A stretch of DNA of 64,000 nucleotides from Methanoplanus endosymbiosus (lineage in GTDB: Archaea > Halobacteriota > Methanomicrobia > Methanomicrobiales > Methanomicrobiaceae), in the NCBI RefSeq assembly GCF_024662215.1, contig NZ_CP096115.1, positions 1,674,001 through 1,738,000 on the forward strand, in the 5' to 3' direction. The notes below the pieces were generated by a model that saw only the letters and a program-made list of their open reading frames with translations, was not told the DNA's origin and did not search any database. This document shows positions 40,633 through 49,934 of this stretch, piece by piece. The position numbers and the translations under genes were made by a program. How positions within the stretch are numbered: the first letter of the stretch is position 1; each line of letters begins with the position of its first letter.

Positions 40633-41604
40633 CTATTTTACGTAAACTCCCCCGTCTAAGAAGAATTCAACAATTCTCACAAACTCCGCCGGGTACTGGT
40701 ACATCAGTCCGTGCCCGCTGTCCGGCACCTGAATTACCCATGCACCGGGGATTTTTTCGCCGAGAATAAATGAATTTGCAGGAGGAGTGAGAATATCCTC
40801 TGCTCCGGTCAGTAGAAGTGTCGGGGATTCAATCTCGGAAAGGCGGGAGTATGTTCCGTTCCATGAGACCATTGCCTCAGTCTGACGTTCATAGCTTTCT
40901 GTTGTCGATGTTTCCTTAGGAATCGGGAAGTATGTCATTGGATTTGGATTTTTACTGAACCAGTCTGCCGGGAATAAAAGTGAGAGAAGCCTCTCACCCT
41001 GTTCAGCTGCCGATCCTGAATTATCTGTGAGCTTTTCGAGAACTTCAGGCGAGGATAAAATGCTCTCATTCCCGCCGCATGAACTGCCATAAAGGATGAG
41101 TCTGCCCACCTTGTCCGGATGCCTGATTGCAAGTTCCTGTGCGGTATCGGCACCCATCGACCAGCCAAGAACGTCTGCCCTGTCGATATCCAGGGCATCA
41201 ATTAATCCTGCCGTGTCATCTGCAAAAAGTTCAAGTGAGAAAGGTTTGTCCGATGACGTTGTAAGCCCCATCCCGCGGTTATCAAAGATTATTACACGGT
41301 ATTTTGAAGAGAGATTTAAGAGAACCTCCGGCGGCCAGAGATCCATTGTTGATTTGTATCCCATGATGAAGATGAGAGGCTCTCCTTCTCCGAATTCCTT
41401 ATATGCAATTTCAATGTCATCAACCTGCACAGTTTTGACCGGGATCTCATCAATAAGGTTTTGCGGAGATTCAGAGTTATTAAGAATGTTTCCGGATGAA
41501 GATTGGATTATATTCTCAGATTGTGGCCCGGATGTGGTACAGCCCGGAATAATAATGAACAGAGCAAGGATGATGATGATTGCAAAGGGTAGGAGTAAAC
41601 GCAT
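40633..41604 (-). CDS. Alpha/beta hydrolase, lipoprotein form
   Basis: 323 aa. Signal peptide with lipobox FIIPGC near residue 22 and a Ser/Asn-rich tether to about 55. The hydrolase core shows FIMGYKSTMDLW (oxyanion region), VIIFDNRGMGLTT, nucleophile elbow VLGWSMGADTAQ (GWSMG), acid near LLTGAEDILTPP and His in VPDSGHGLMYQYP. Close in style to alpha/beta hydrolases of the haloperoxidase/lipase group; the substrate is unknown. Membrane-anchored outside the cell. It differs from the soluble hydrolase at 37562. Confidence 0.86.
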   Translation of the reverse strand: MRLLLPFAIIIILALFIIIPGCTTSGPQSENIIQSSSGNILNNSESPQNLIDEIPVKTVQVDDIEIAYKEFGEGEPLIFIMGYKSTMDLWPPEVLLNLSSKYRVIIFDNRGMGLTTSSDKPFSLELFADDTAGLIDALDIDRADVLGWSMGADTAQELAIRHPDKVGRLILYGSSCGGNESILSSPEVLEKLTDNSGSAAEQGERLLSLLFPADWFSKNPNPMTYFPIPKETSTTESYERQTEAMVSWNGTYSRLSEIESPTLLLTGAEDILTPPANSFILGEKIPGAWVIQVPDSGHGLMYQYPAEFVRIVEFFLDGGVYVK

Positions 41605-41786
41605 ATAGCACTTATAGACACAGTAGAATAAATAATAATGTATATTTTAATAAAAAAGAGGCACTTTTAAAATATTCATTGCTAACCATTGGATTCTTCA
41701 GATTTTTTTGCCCCGATATACTCATATCAAAAGCAGCAACAGAGACAAATTAAATTTAAGTACATGCTATTTCATCAACGGTATAC

Positions 41787-42112
41787 ATTTTAAAAAACAC
41801 TATCTCAGATTGCCGGCTATTCTTATGGCATTTGTAGTCCTGAGAGCAGAGGTGTACAGGAACGACTCCTGCAACACCGGTCAGAGCTACAGAAACTGTC
41901 TCACCTGAGATCACATCTTCATCCATCCCTGAACCTGTCGGAGTCTGAACAGGAACAGTAAAAACCGTGGATTTATCGATTCCGGCTCACCATGGTGGAA
42001 CATAACAGAACAGAAAGGACAGGCTTTCACCGGTTATAGAAAGTATACCGGTACGGACGGAACAGAGGTAAAGGAGAATTTTTCCGGTGTTATTTCTCAT
42101 ATATCCTCATAA
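41787..42112 (+). pseudogene. Decayed lipoprotein gene
   Basis: Three frames together rebuild a typical methanogen lipoprotein. The signal part (KKHYLRLPAILMAFVVL) lies in one frame. A shift near 41850 leads into a lipobox-type CTGTTPATPVRATETVSPE tether from TGT 41853, which ends at TGA 41946. After a further shift the frame from 41993 to TAA 42110 gives WWNITEQKGQAFTGYRKYTG and TDGTEVKENFSGVIS, a pattern found in secreted beta-rich methanogen proteins. The shifts and stop mark it as dead. The rest of the 41605-42201 gap holds only AT-rich promoter-like sequence. Confidence 0.6.
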
Positions 42113-42201
42113 TTTATCTTACCAGATAAAAGATCTGATACACTCTTTTTTTGATTTTATAATTATTCTGTTGTAGTTTTAAGACAGAAAAAAAGAGTGA
42201 T

Positions 42202-43731
42202 TTAATCACTCTTCACCGTCATTGTCTCATTAATGTCGAGATACAGGCCACTCTCACCGGTGTACTGCGGCCATGTCATATCCATCCCGCCGTTCGGGTT
42301 CCCCGTTTTTGCAAATCGTGTCCAGAGATCTATCAGGTTATCGGCAACCAAATCAGTCGCCTGATCACGTGGTATGGGAACCCCGAATAACAGCAGGGTT
42401 TCACTGCCGTGGAATGCCCCGTACGGCTGTCCGGGAAGTACATAAGAATACCGGTACAGGTAGGTATCCGGTTCGAGTTCTGCCATCGATCCCGCCACAA
42501 ACTTTGATGCATCAGAGAAGTCATAGTCGGTCATTATCTGCTCAAGCCGGAGCTGAACTTCTTCAGTAGAACTGGCAGGATATTGTGCAAGAACCGCATC
42601 TGCATCCTCACCAAACCGGTTCTGGAGATATGTTTTGTATTCCGGAACTGTCATGTTCGCATCCGCAGCAAGTGTTGTTCCGTCATCAGCGTTGTTTCCG
42701 ATGATAAGGGGAACCGGATTCTCCTGGTGTTGGAGAAACAGTTTGTCCGGTGAGTCAGGGATTACCCAACCGTCAATAGTAGGCTCGAAATGTCTGGAGT
42801 TCACCATCTTAAACGGGGATGTCGGCCAGGGTGTGGCATTGACAATCTCCTGGTAACTCAGTTTTCGCATCTGTGTAATCGCATCCGGACCTGAGTATCC
42901 GAGGCTCTGTGCGAAAGTTACTCCCAGCTTTTCGGCGTCGGCTTTTGAATTGAGTGCATCTATCTCCGCTCCGTTTGTCCAGAAAGTACCGCTTTCAGAA
43001 ATTGCCTGGCTGTAGAGTCCTTTGCTTTCAGGACTGACAAGATGTATAAGAACACTCTCCGCTCCTGCGGACTGCCCGAATATGGTCACCCGGTCCGGGT
43101 CGCCGCCAAACGCCCCGATGTTTTTCCGGACCCACTGCATAGCGGCAATCTGATCGAGAAGTCCGTAATTTCCAGAGCTGTTATGTGGAGACTCTGCGTC
43201 CAGCTCCGGATGGGCAAGGAACCCAAGAGCACCGACCCGGTAATTGGCCGTAACAACGATGACTCCTTTCTCTGCAAGGGCTGTACCGTTATACAGCTGC
43301 ATGGAGCCGGCAATCTTTCCAAATGCCCCTCCATAGAAAAAGATCATTACCGGCAGTTTTTCGTCAGCACTCTTTGCCGGTGTCCAGACATTGAGGTACA
43401 GGCAGTCCTCACTCATATTGAGAGAAACTCCGGGATCCGCAGCAGCCGGCTGAGGACAGGCCGGTGAGAACACCCTTGTCTCCTTAACGCCTTCCCATGG
43501 CTCCACAGATGCAGGCGGTTTCCACCGCAGATCTCCGGTCGGAGGAGCCGCAAACGGGATACCGAAGAAAACCCGGAGTTCGTCCTGCTGTAGTCCAGAA
43601 ACATATCCGGCGTCAGTATTTACAACATCGGATTCCGGTTCCTGCTGGGTACATCCTGCAAGAAAAGAAAATCCGATGAGGACCACGCAGATTACCAGTA
43701 TATTACGTATTACTTTACCCTTTTTTTGCAT
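42202..43731 (-). CDS. Type B carboxylesterase, lipoprotein form
   Basis: 509 aa. Signal peptide with lipobox FLAGC near residue 27. Carboxylesterase/cholinesterase family features in order: VFFGIPFAAPPTGDLRWKPP, SEDCLYLNVWTP, MIFFYGGAFGKIAGS (oxyanion loop), GNYGLLDQIAAMQWVRKNI, FGGDPDRVTIFGQSAGAESV (catalytic Ser in GQSAGA), NADDGTTLAAD, and YGAFHGSE with the catalytic His. Full-length for the family, which hydrolyses carboxylic esters. It is much rarer in archaea than in bacteria or fungi, so horizontal gain is plausible. It would act on the outer cell face. The host substrate is unknown. Confidence 0.93.
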   Translation of the reverse strand: MQKKGKVIRNILVICVVLIGFSFLAGCTQQEPESDVVNTDAGYVSGLQQDELRVFFGIPFAAPPTGDLRWKPPASVEPWEGVKETRVFSPACPQPAAADPGVSLNMSEDCLYLNVWTPAKSADEKLPVMIFFYGGAFGKIAGSMQLYNGTALAEKGVIVVTANYRVGALGFLAHPELDAESPHNSSGNYGLLDQIAAMQWVRKNIGAFGGDPDRVTIFGQSAGAESVLIHLVSPESKGLYSQAISESGTFWTNGAEIDALNSKADAEKLGVTFAQSLGYSGPDAITQMRKLSYQEIVNATPWPTSPFKMVNSRHFEPTIDGWVIPDSPDKLFLQHQENPVPLIIGNNADDGTTLAADANMTVPEYKTYLQNRFGEDADAVLAQYPASSTEEVQLRLEQIMTDYDFSDASKFVAGSMAELEPDTYLYRYSYVLPGQPYGAFHGSETLLLFGVPIPRDQATDLVADNLIDLWTRFAKTGNPNGGMDMTWPQYTGESGLYLDINETMTVKSD

Positions 43732-44173
43732 ACGATTTCATCTCCATTTGCCTTTTTGACAAAAAACCGGGTTCCCAAAAATGAAAGGCCGATCATTATA
43801 GAATCCGGCATCTCCATCTCATCCGGGTATACACCTGAGAAATTCAGTTAATATTATTCTATAATGGTTTAATGCTATGTACCTTCCTCAATCTGACGAA
43901 AGACTCACCGCTATTCTTTCTGTATATCTCACAAAAGATCTCTCTGTTGCTTCGTTCTTCCCTTGTTTATATTTAAGGAAAGCCCGCCTCCACTCTCCCG
44001 TTTTCCGGGCATACCCCTGGCCGGGAAAGAACGGACCACGGTTGCCGGATGTCCAGAGTGAGATGCCTGAATGGGCAAAGAAGAAATGCGTAAGTCCTAT
44101 TTAAAAAACTGAGAATAGAACACTTCCGATTTTATTTGGAACTATCGACAATAACACATTAATTTTGGAATTT
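43732..44173 (+). other. Intergenic region between esterase and htpX
   Basis: About 440 bases. The 43877-44104 frame (75 aa, rich in Pro and Arg) has no recognisable features or ribosome site and I do not accept it as a gene. AT-rich sequence near 43845-43875 may hold the esterase promoter on the minus strand or be neutral. No tRNA or repeat array is seen. Confidence 0.4.
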
Positions 44174-44230
44174 ATGACCGGATTGTGCCCATATAGATAT
44201 GGAACCACCATAGGGCACCTGACCGGTCAT
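44174..44230. repeat. 57-bp imperfect inverted repeat
   Basis: Outer arms ATGACCGG and CCGGTCAT (8 bp) and inner arms GTGCCC and GGGCAC (6 bp) pair around a 22-base loop. It lies 39 bases beyond the htpX stop, with an A/T-rich tail. It could be a terminator structure or a small palindromic mobile relic. No second copy was noticed in the window. Confidence 0.5.
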
Positions 44231-44269
44231 TAAAAAACATAATAAGAAAAATAAAATTAAAAAAATGGA

Positions 44270-45157
44270 TTAATATCCTTTTAATTCACTCTCAAACTTC
44301 TCAAGAGCTGCAATTCTCTTCTCAAGAGGGGGATGTGTAGCAAGAAGCTCAGTTAAGCTCTTACCTGAAATTGCCGGAATGATATAGAAAGCGTTTGCAC
44401 CCTCAATCTCCTGCTTCTTCTTTGGATTTACGTATTCCATCTTTCCGCTGATCTTCTTTAAAGCCGAGATAAGCGCCTGTGGATTATTGGTTATCATCGC
44501 ACTGCCACGATCAGCCGCAAACTCACGGTATCTTGAGAGCATAAGCATCAGCAGAGTTGCTGCAATCCATACGACAATTGATACAATCCAGATTACAATC
44601 CATGCACCATTGTTCTCCCTTCCGTCAAAGAGATTCATAAAGAGCGCATTCTGCATAATCATGGACGCAAGCATTGCAATGAAACTTGCAACCGTCATAG
44701 TCAGAATATCCCTGTTTTTAACATGCGAAAGCTCATGCGCAAGGACAGCCTCAAGCTCTTCCTTATTCAGCGTACTGACGATAGAGTCAGTCACCGCAAC
44801 CACTGCATGATTAGGGCTTCTTCCGGTTGCGAAAGCATTAGGAACCGGAGAAGGCATAACAGCAATCCTTGGCTTTGGCAGATTTGCCTCCGCACAGAGC
44901 TTCTCAATCATCGCATGGAGTTCAGGCTCTTCATCCTCGGCAACAATCCTTGATCTTGTGGTCGCAAGAACCAGCCTGTCAGAGAAGAAATACTGGCCAA
45001 AGGCGAAGAGAAATGCCAGCCCCGCAAGCATATAGAAATATCCGGGGAAAAAGAAATTGAGGATACCGAAAAATATCAGATATACCGCAAGAAGCAGCGC
45101 CCAGGTGATAAATACCCTTCCGGTAAGACCCCAGTCTCTCTTCCATTTTGTGATCAT
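44270..45157 (-). CDS. htpX: HtpX-like membrane metalloprotease (M48)
   Basis: 295 aa. Two N-terminal membrane segments (about 15-60), then a zinc protease domain with AVLAHELSHVKNRD (HExxH at about 140), two further hydrophobic segments (FIAMLASMIMQNALF and WIVIWIVSIVVWIAATLL), and the third zinc ligand in REFAADRGSAMI. It ends with the family's LLATHPPLEKRIAALEKF. HtpX removes damaged membrane proteins under stress. Full-length for the family. Divergent from thi4 across a 140-base spacer. Confidence 0.94.
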   Translation of the reverse strand: MITKWKRDWGLTGRVFITWALLLAVYLIFFGILNFFFPGYFYMLAGLAFLFAFGQYFFSDRLVLATTRSRIVAEDEEPELHAMIEKLCAEANLPKPRIAVMPSPVPNAFATGRSPNHAVVAVTDSIVSTLNKEELEAVLAHELSHVKNRDILTMTVASFIAMLASMIMQNALFMNLFDGRENNGAWIVIWIVSIVVWIAATLLMLMLSRYREFAADRGSAMITNNPQALISALKKISGKMEYVNPKKKQEIEGANAFYIIPAISGKSLTELLATHPPLEKRIAALEKFESELKGY

Positions 45158-45296
45158 TAACTTGTATTATACGCAATCCAGAGATAAAAATATCGCCCAT
45201 CCGGAAAGTTGGATGAAATAACTTCCCGGTTACACAGGAGCGTTTCAAGACCGGTTAATAGAGATGGAAACAAAGATGTAAGAGAGTGAAAATAAG

Positions 45297-46061
45297 ATGA
45301 AACTCGATGAAGTTACGATATCAAGGGCCATAGTCTCCGAACAGAGCAGAATAATGCTTGACTATTATGACCTTGACTGCGCCATAGTCGGTGCCGGTCC
45401 TTCAGGACTCACCTGCGCCGCACTGCTTGGAGAAGAAGGACTTAAAGTCGGGGTAATCGAGAAGAAACTGTCAGTCGGCGGAGGCATGTGGGGCGGAGGT
45501 ATGATGTTTCCGAGAATTGTCGTTCAGGAAGAGGCACGCCGCCTTCTCGACCACTTTGATATAAAATACAAAGAGTATGAATCAGGCTATTTCGTCTCAT
45601 CCTCAGTTGAAGCTGTCGCAAAGATAACATCCGCCGCCTGTGATGCCGGTGCGGAATTCTTCAACCTGACCTATGTCGAAGATGTCGTGATAAAAGGCGA
45701 CAACAGGGTAAGCGGACTTGTTATCAACCAGACACCCATCCAGATGACCGGACTGCATATAGACCCCCTCACACTTGCCACAAAGGTCACCATTGATGCA
45801 ACAGGGCACGACTCCGTTGTCGCACACCTTGTCAGAGACAAAGGCGGCAGTGTGGATATAAAAGGTGAGGGTTTCATGTGGGCTGACCGTGCGGAATCCA
45901 ACATCCTCAGCCACACAAAAGAGATCTTCCCCGGACTTATCGTAACCGGAATGGCGGCAAACGCAGTCGGCGGTGAGAGAAGAATGGGGCCGGTGTTTGG
46001 CGGAATGCTCCTTTCCGGAGAGAAAGCCGCAAAGCTAGCCAAAGCAATGCTCAAAAAATAA
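45297..46061 (+). CDS. thi4: Thiamine thiazole synthase Thi4 (sulfide-dependent type)
   Basis: 254 aa. Builds the thiazole of thiamine from NAD and glycine. Dinucleotide-binding motif DCAIVGAGPSGLTCAALLGE near residue 28, then GGGMWGGGMMFPRIVV, and the C-terminal MAANAVGGERRMGPVFGGML. At the site where fungal and plant Thi4 donate the sulfur of a Cys, this protein has His in TGLHIDPLTLATK, as in Methanocaldococcus, so it should use sulfide and turn over many times instead of being a single-use enzyme. Monocistronic. Confidence 0.93.
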   Translation: MKLDEVTISRAIVSEQSRIMLDYYDLDCAIVGAGPSGLTCAALLGEEGLKVGVIEKKLSVGGGMWGGGMMFPRIVVQEEARRLLDHFDIKYKEYESGYFVSSSVEAVAKITSAACDAGAEFFNLTYVEDVVIKGDNRVSGLVINQTPIQMTGLHIDPLTLATKVTIDATGHDSVVAHLVRDKGGSVDIKGEGFMWADRAESNILSHTKEIFPGLIVTGMAANAVGGERRMGPVFGGMLLSGEKAAKLAKAMLKK

Positions 46062-46158
46062 ACCCTTTTTTATCGGAAATAATCCAGAAACCCGGTCAGG
46101 AAAAAATCCCGACAGCAAATAATAAATTATTATTGCAATATCTGTGAATAAAGATATT

Positions 46159-46815
46159 ATGACTGAAGAAGATGCCCCTGAAGATGCACTCAGGGAAGCC
46201 GCACATGGTATCTTCGAGATAATCCTGAATAAAGAGCTTAAGAGGAGAGGGAGTTATCTCTTTGAGAGAGTTGAGAACGGGGAGGACTTTTCAGAGGACT
46301 TTAAGGAGATATTCTCAGAATTTTCAGCAGACTATCCCGAACTCGCCGGAGCACTGAATAGTTGTTCAACTGTTACAGACAGGATATACACAAAGATCTG
46401 CGAAGGTGAAGGTGTTTTTCCGACAAAGACTGAATTAATGTACTGGATTGTACAGGACAGACCTGGATATATACCAGCACCTGATGAAGATGAGAAGGCC
46501 GGAAAATGGCTCATATTCCTTGAAAAGGAAGAAACTGACGGGATATGGATTAAAATCCGGAACGCCACAACAGAGGGTCTGCTTGGATTCTCATCAAAAG
46601 TCAGCACAGCAAAGGAAAATCCTGATTCACGTGATGAGCGGTTTGTGATCTACATATATACTCCGGACTGGAGCAATGAAGAAGATGTCATGAATATCCG
46701 CGAAGAACTGAAAAAACTTGGTGTAAAGCAACGCATAGGCTATAAGAGAAATATAGAAACATACCACGGCGATTACAGCACCACCGGAAACAAAGTCACC
46801 TATTACAGCGTATAA
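46159..46815 (+). CDS. DUF1917 (Bles03-like) protein
   Basis: 218 aa from ATG 46159; a GTG at 46144 is also in frame and the AT-rich TATA region near 46117-46134 allows either. Residues about 115-220 carry the DUF1917 domain: GKWLIFLEKEETDGIWIKI, GLLGFSSKVSTAKENP, ERFVIYIYTPDWSNEEDVM, IREELKKLGV and the tail YKRNIETYHGDYS. The domain occurs in archaea and in animal C11orf68; its biochemical role is unknown. The N-terminal ~110 residues are helical and acidic. Confidence 0.8.
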   Translation: MTEEDAPEDALREAAHGIFEIILNKELKRRGSYLFERVENGEDFSEDFKEIFSEFSADYPELAGALNSCSTVTDRIYTKICEGEGVFPTKTELMYWIVQDRPGYIPAPDEDEKAGKWLIFLEKEETDGIWIKIRNATTEGLLGFSSKVSTAKENPDSRDERFVIYIYTPDWSNEEDVMNIREELKKLGVKQRIGYKRNIETYHGDYSTTGNKVTYYSV

Positions 46816-46885
46816 AAAGAATTCCGGCATAAAATATTCAGATATTCTGAATATTAAATCGTGCATAAAACACGAAAAGAAAATA

Positions 46886-47032
46886 TTATCCTTTTCTTTC
46901 CTTTGATTTCGGTCTTAACTGAGACGAACCGCATTTGCGGCACTTACTTGCGCGAACAGCGTTCCTAGCATTGCATGTCATGCAAATCTTAACATTGAGG
47001 TTTCTTGCTTCTGCCTCTGCGAATCTTGCCAT
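46886..47032 (-). CDS. rpl40e: Ribosomal protein L40e
   Basis: 48 aa, shorter than most gene callers' limit. [20 protein letters not shown], then [15 protein letters not shown] and a basic tail ([10 protein letters not shown]). Two CxxC pairs (C17/C20 and C31/C34) form the zinc ribbon. This is the archaeal form of L40, which eukaryotes make as a ubiquitin fusion. It follows the XTP pyrophosphatase gene by 78 bases on the same strand, a common archaeal arrangement. Confidence 0.93.
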   Translation of the reverse strand: MARFAEAEARNLNVKICMTCNARNAVRASKCRKCGSSQLRPKSKERKG

Positions 47033-47110
47033 TTTGTAATACCCCTGAATATCAGTTCTATATACGTTGATGTCTGCAATATTAAGATTTTGGATTGTAA
47101 CCCGGCCGGA

Positions 47111-47671
47111 TCAGAAACCGTGTTCATACCTGAACCAGTCAGAAAAAGCCAGAAGTGCCAGTCCCCTGTGAGAAATCTTTGACTTCTCCTCAATCAAAAT
47201 CTCAGCAAAGGTCCTGCCTTCAACCTCGAATATCGGGTCATAACCAAATCCACCATCTCCTCTGGCACTTTCAGTGATCAAACCGTCAACACGCCCTCTA
47301 AAAAGCCTCTCAACATCCCCACTCTTATAAGCAATGGCAGTCTCAAAATATGCACTCCGGTCAGAGACACCACTCATAAGTTTCAGTATCCCGTCCATTC
47401 CTATTGTATCAAGAACATATGCAGCATATGCCCCCGGAAAACCATTTAAGGCAGCGATATAAAACCCGGTATCATCCACAATAACCGGTCTGCCTACTGC
47501 CTCATACGCAGCCTCTGCCTTCAGGGCGGCAATTTTACCCACATCATTATCCCGGTATTCAGGAAGATCAAGTTTCACATGAGCCACATTCACCTGATCT
47601 CCAAAGAATGCCGCAACCTCTTTTGCCTTATTTGGATTTCCGGTGACAACCGTCAGATCAGCCTCGGCCAT
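47111..47671 (-). CDS. rdgB: XTP/dITP pyrophosphatase (Ham1/RdgB)
   Basis: 186 aa. Hydrolyses deaminated purine nucleotides (dITP, XTP) to monophosphates to keep them out of DNA and RNA. Family motifs: VVTGNPNKAKEVAAFFG at the N-terminus, IVDDTGFYIAALNGFPGAYA, and ARGDGGFGYDPIFEVEGRTF, then EEKSKISHRGLAL. Full-length. Upstream of L40e on the same strand. Confidence 0.94.
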   Translation of the reverse strand: MAEADLTVVTGNPNKAKEVAAFFGDQVNVAHVKLDLPEYRDNDVGKIAALKAEAAYEAVGRPVIVDDTGFYIAALNGFPGAYAAYVLDTIGMDGILKLMSGVSDRSAYFETAIAYKSGDVERLFRGRVDGLITESARGDGGFGYDPIFEVEGRTFAEILIEEKSKISHRGLALLAFSDWFRYEHGF

Positions 47672-47760
47672 AATAACAGTAATTATTCATATTAAGTTAT
47701 ATTAGTAATACCCACATAACAACAAAAACAGAGAGAGAGAATCTAAAAGAAGAATAACTG

Positions 47761-48363
47761 TCATTCAGACCATTTTTCATTCAGATATGTGGCGTAATGC
47801 TCATCCAGAGAGTCCTTTAACAGACCGTAGAGAACCTGATCATAATACCCAATGCGTGCATGCCAGTACTTCTTTCTGCGCCCCTCAAAAGTAAAACCAC
47901 ACCTCTCCATGATCTTCCATGAAGAAGAATTTTCATAGACGGCATCCCCGTTTAAGCGGTAAGCACCGGCACAATTAAACGCATAATAGACGAGAAACTC
48001 ACATGCCTCAGTGCCAAAACCCAGGCCCTGAAAACCATCATCAATCTGATACCCTATGAGATATGCGCCCGGACTGAAGTCCACCGGAAGAATGGCACAC
48101 TGCCCTGCGAAATCACCGGTCTCCTTTGAGCGGATTGTAAATACAGGGGATTCAGGAATTTCACAGTCAGACAACCCCTGCATTACTGACTCAATGAGCG
48201 GCGTGAAATAGACTTCCGTCACCTCATAACTGTTAGGGCCAAAAAATAGCCACCTGCATACCGACTCCTTTGCAAGCATCTCACATATATCCCCAAGATC
48301 CTCCATGGCAATATATGAGACTGTTATCTTCTCACCTGACCATTCCTTCTTCATATCTTTCAC
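47761..48363 (-). CDS. GNAT family N-acetyltransferase
   Basis: 200 aa. RimJ/RimL-like acetyltransferase: SVCRWLFFGPNSYEV, FTIRSKETGDFAGQCAILPV, acetyl-CoA loop GYQIDDGFQGLGFGTEACEF (QxxGxG) and YENSSSWKIMERCGFTFEGR. The target could be a ribosomal protein N-terminus, an antibiotic or a metabolite; sequence alone does not decide. Stands alone between the pyrophosphatase and the permease. Confidence 0.88.
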   Translation of the reverse strand: MKDMKKEWSGEKITVSYIAMEDLGDICEMLAKESVCRWLFFGPNSYEVTEVYFTPLIESVMQGLSDCEIPESPVFTIRSKETGDFAGQCAILPVDFSPGAYLIGYQIDDGFQGLGFGTEACEFLVYYAFNCAGAYRLNGDAVYENSSSWKIMERCGFTFEGRRKKYWHARIGYYDQVLYGLLKDSLDEHYATYLNEKWSE

Positions 48364-48469
48364 CAGGAATAATTATTCAACAGTTAATAACCAGACAGGA
48401 TAAAAATTCCGGAGAGAAACAAAATTTCCAGCCAGAAATACAGGGGCTTAACAGGGCACAAATCCCCGG

Positions 48470-49753
48470 TCATACGTCTCCAAAATATTTAGCGCCTGCA
48501 AAAGCAACAGCAGTCATAATAACCCCAATCATGAGAATTACAGGGTCCATCTGAAACAGAAAGAAGAGACAGGCTGCAATACCCATAACAGGAATAAAGG
48601 GAAGTCTGCCAAAACTGAGAGGCACTTTAAAAGGCCTTCTCCTCTCAGGAATCCTGAATCTTAATGCAATAACTGAGGCATTGATGACTGTAAAGGTAAA
48701 ATAAAGCGTAAAATTCGTAACAGAAGCAACGTCCCTGATATTTCCCAGTGACAGAAAAATAAGAGAGAGAAAACCCGCTACAAGAACAGCATAAGCAGGA
48801 GTCCTTGTTCTCTCATGTACACGGCTAAGAACCGCAGGCAGGCGGCCCTCCTTTGCCATGCCATAGATTATCCTTGATGAGGAGAGAAGCATCAGAAGGA
48901 CTGTATTTGCGGTTGCGAAAAGGGCAATGACAGTAAAGACCTGATAACCACCATCAAAGACCTCACCGGCGATCATGGCAAAAGGGTTTTCTGAACCGGC
49001 AACTGCCTCCCAACCGGAGATACTCACAACCGAGACTGAGACGAGAACATAAAGCAGAATTGTCACAGAGAGTGCAATAAGGAGTCCCAGAGGTATAGTA
49101 TTTTCAGGGTTCTTCGTCTCCTCTGACAATTTCACAATCTCCTCAAAACCCTGGTATGCAAAAAATATCAGTGCCGCTGCCTGAAAGACACCCGCCATTC
49201 CAAGCGGCATATAAAAGTAATCAACCGAACCGATATAGGGCAGGCCAATAAGTATAATCCCGACAAGACCGCCTGCCTCAATGAGAGTAAAAACAATTGC
49301 AACCATAGCCGACTGTTTTATCCCAACAAAGAGAAGGGCCGAGAGTAGCAGAATCAAAACAGTTGAGATCAGGAGAACGGGCAGATCAAAGATGCCCCTG
49401 AAATACCCGGAAAAACCAAGAGCAACGGTTGACGCACCGACAATTCCGGAGAGTATGACCATAATTCCGGTCATAAAAGCGAGATTACTGCCGAAAGAAT
49501 GCTTTGTATATTCATATTCCGCACTTGCCCGCGGAAACATTGACGACAGTTCCATATATGACAGGCCGGTAAACGAGGCAATCAGGGCAGAGAATACAAA
49601 AGAGAGCCAGAGTGCATCTCCGGCAGTAGCTGCCGCCTCACCTATAAGGGCATAGATTCCTGCACCAAGAATTACCCCGATTCCTGAGAGAACGACCTCA
49701 GGCAGTGAGAGTGTCCTCATAAGCTTTGTATCGCCCCTGTCATCACCTGTCAT
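48470..49753 (-). CDS. APC family amino acid permease
   Basis: 427 aa with 12 hydrophobic segments. The start of segment 1 carries VVLSGIGVILGAGIYALIGEAA, the helix-breaking GxG motif of APC transporters, and segment 6 has FFAYQGFEEIVKLSEETKNP with the family's charged pair. It imports amino acids or polyamines; the substrate cannot be assigned. A conserved loop SSRIIYGMAKEGRLP precedes segment 9. A short leader upstream separates it from the histidine kinase gene's end. Confidence 0.9.
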   Translation of the reverse strand: MTGDDRGDTKLMRTLSLPEVVLSGIGVILGAGIYALIGEAAATAGDALWLSFVFSALIASFTGLSYMELSSMFPRASAEYEYTKHSFGSNLAFMTGIMVILSGIVGASTVALGFSGYFRGIFDLPVLLISTVLILLLSALLFVGIKQSAMVAIVFTLIEAGGLVGIILIGLPYIGSVDYFYMPLGMAGVFQAAALIFFAYQGFEEIVKLSEETKNPENTIPLGLLIALSVTILLYVLVSVSVVSISGWEAVAGSENPFAMIAGEVFDGGYQVFTVIALFATANTVLLMLLSSSRIIYGMAKEGRLPAVLSRVHERTRTPAYAVLVAGFLSLIFLSLGNIRDVASVTNFTLYFTFTVINASVIALRFRIPERRRPFKVPLSFGRLPFIPVMGIAACLFFLFQMDPVILMIGVIMTAVAFAGAKYFGDV

Positions 49754-49934
49754 TTCAAAGAATCCACGCGTTAAAGATGATATACCCTTCCGGAGTTAAA
49801 AAATAGCGTGAAGCAGAGCAATGCCGGAAAAATAACGGACAAAAAAATTCCTGTTTTCAGCAGAACGCGGATTTGGGTTTTTTACCCACGATGACTGCAC
49901 ATCACTGATCAGCCCGATATGCGGTAAACTGACT

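Noticed and set aside
43877-44104. 75-aa frame between the esterase and htpX
   Set aside because: No ribosome site, odd Pro/Arg-rich composition and no recognisable motif.
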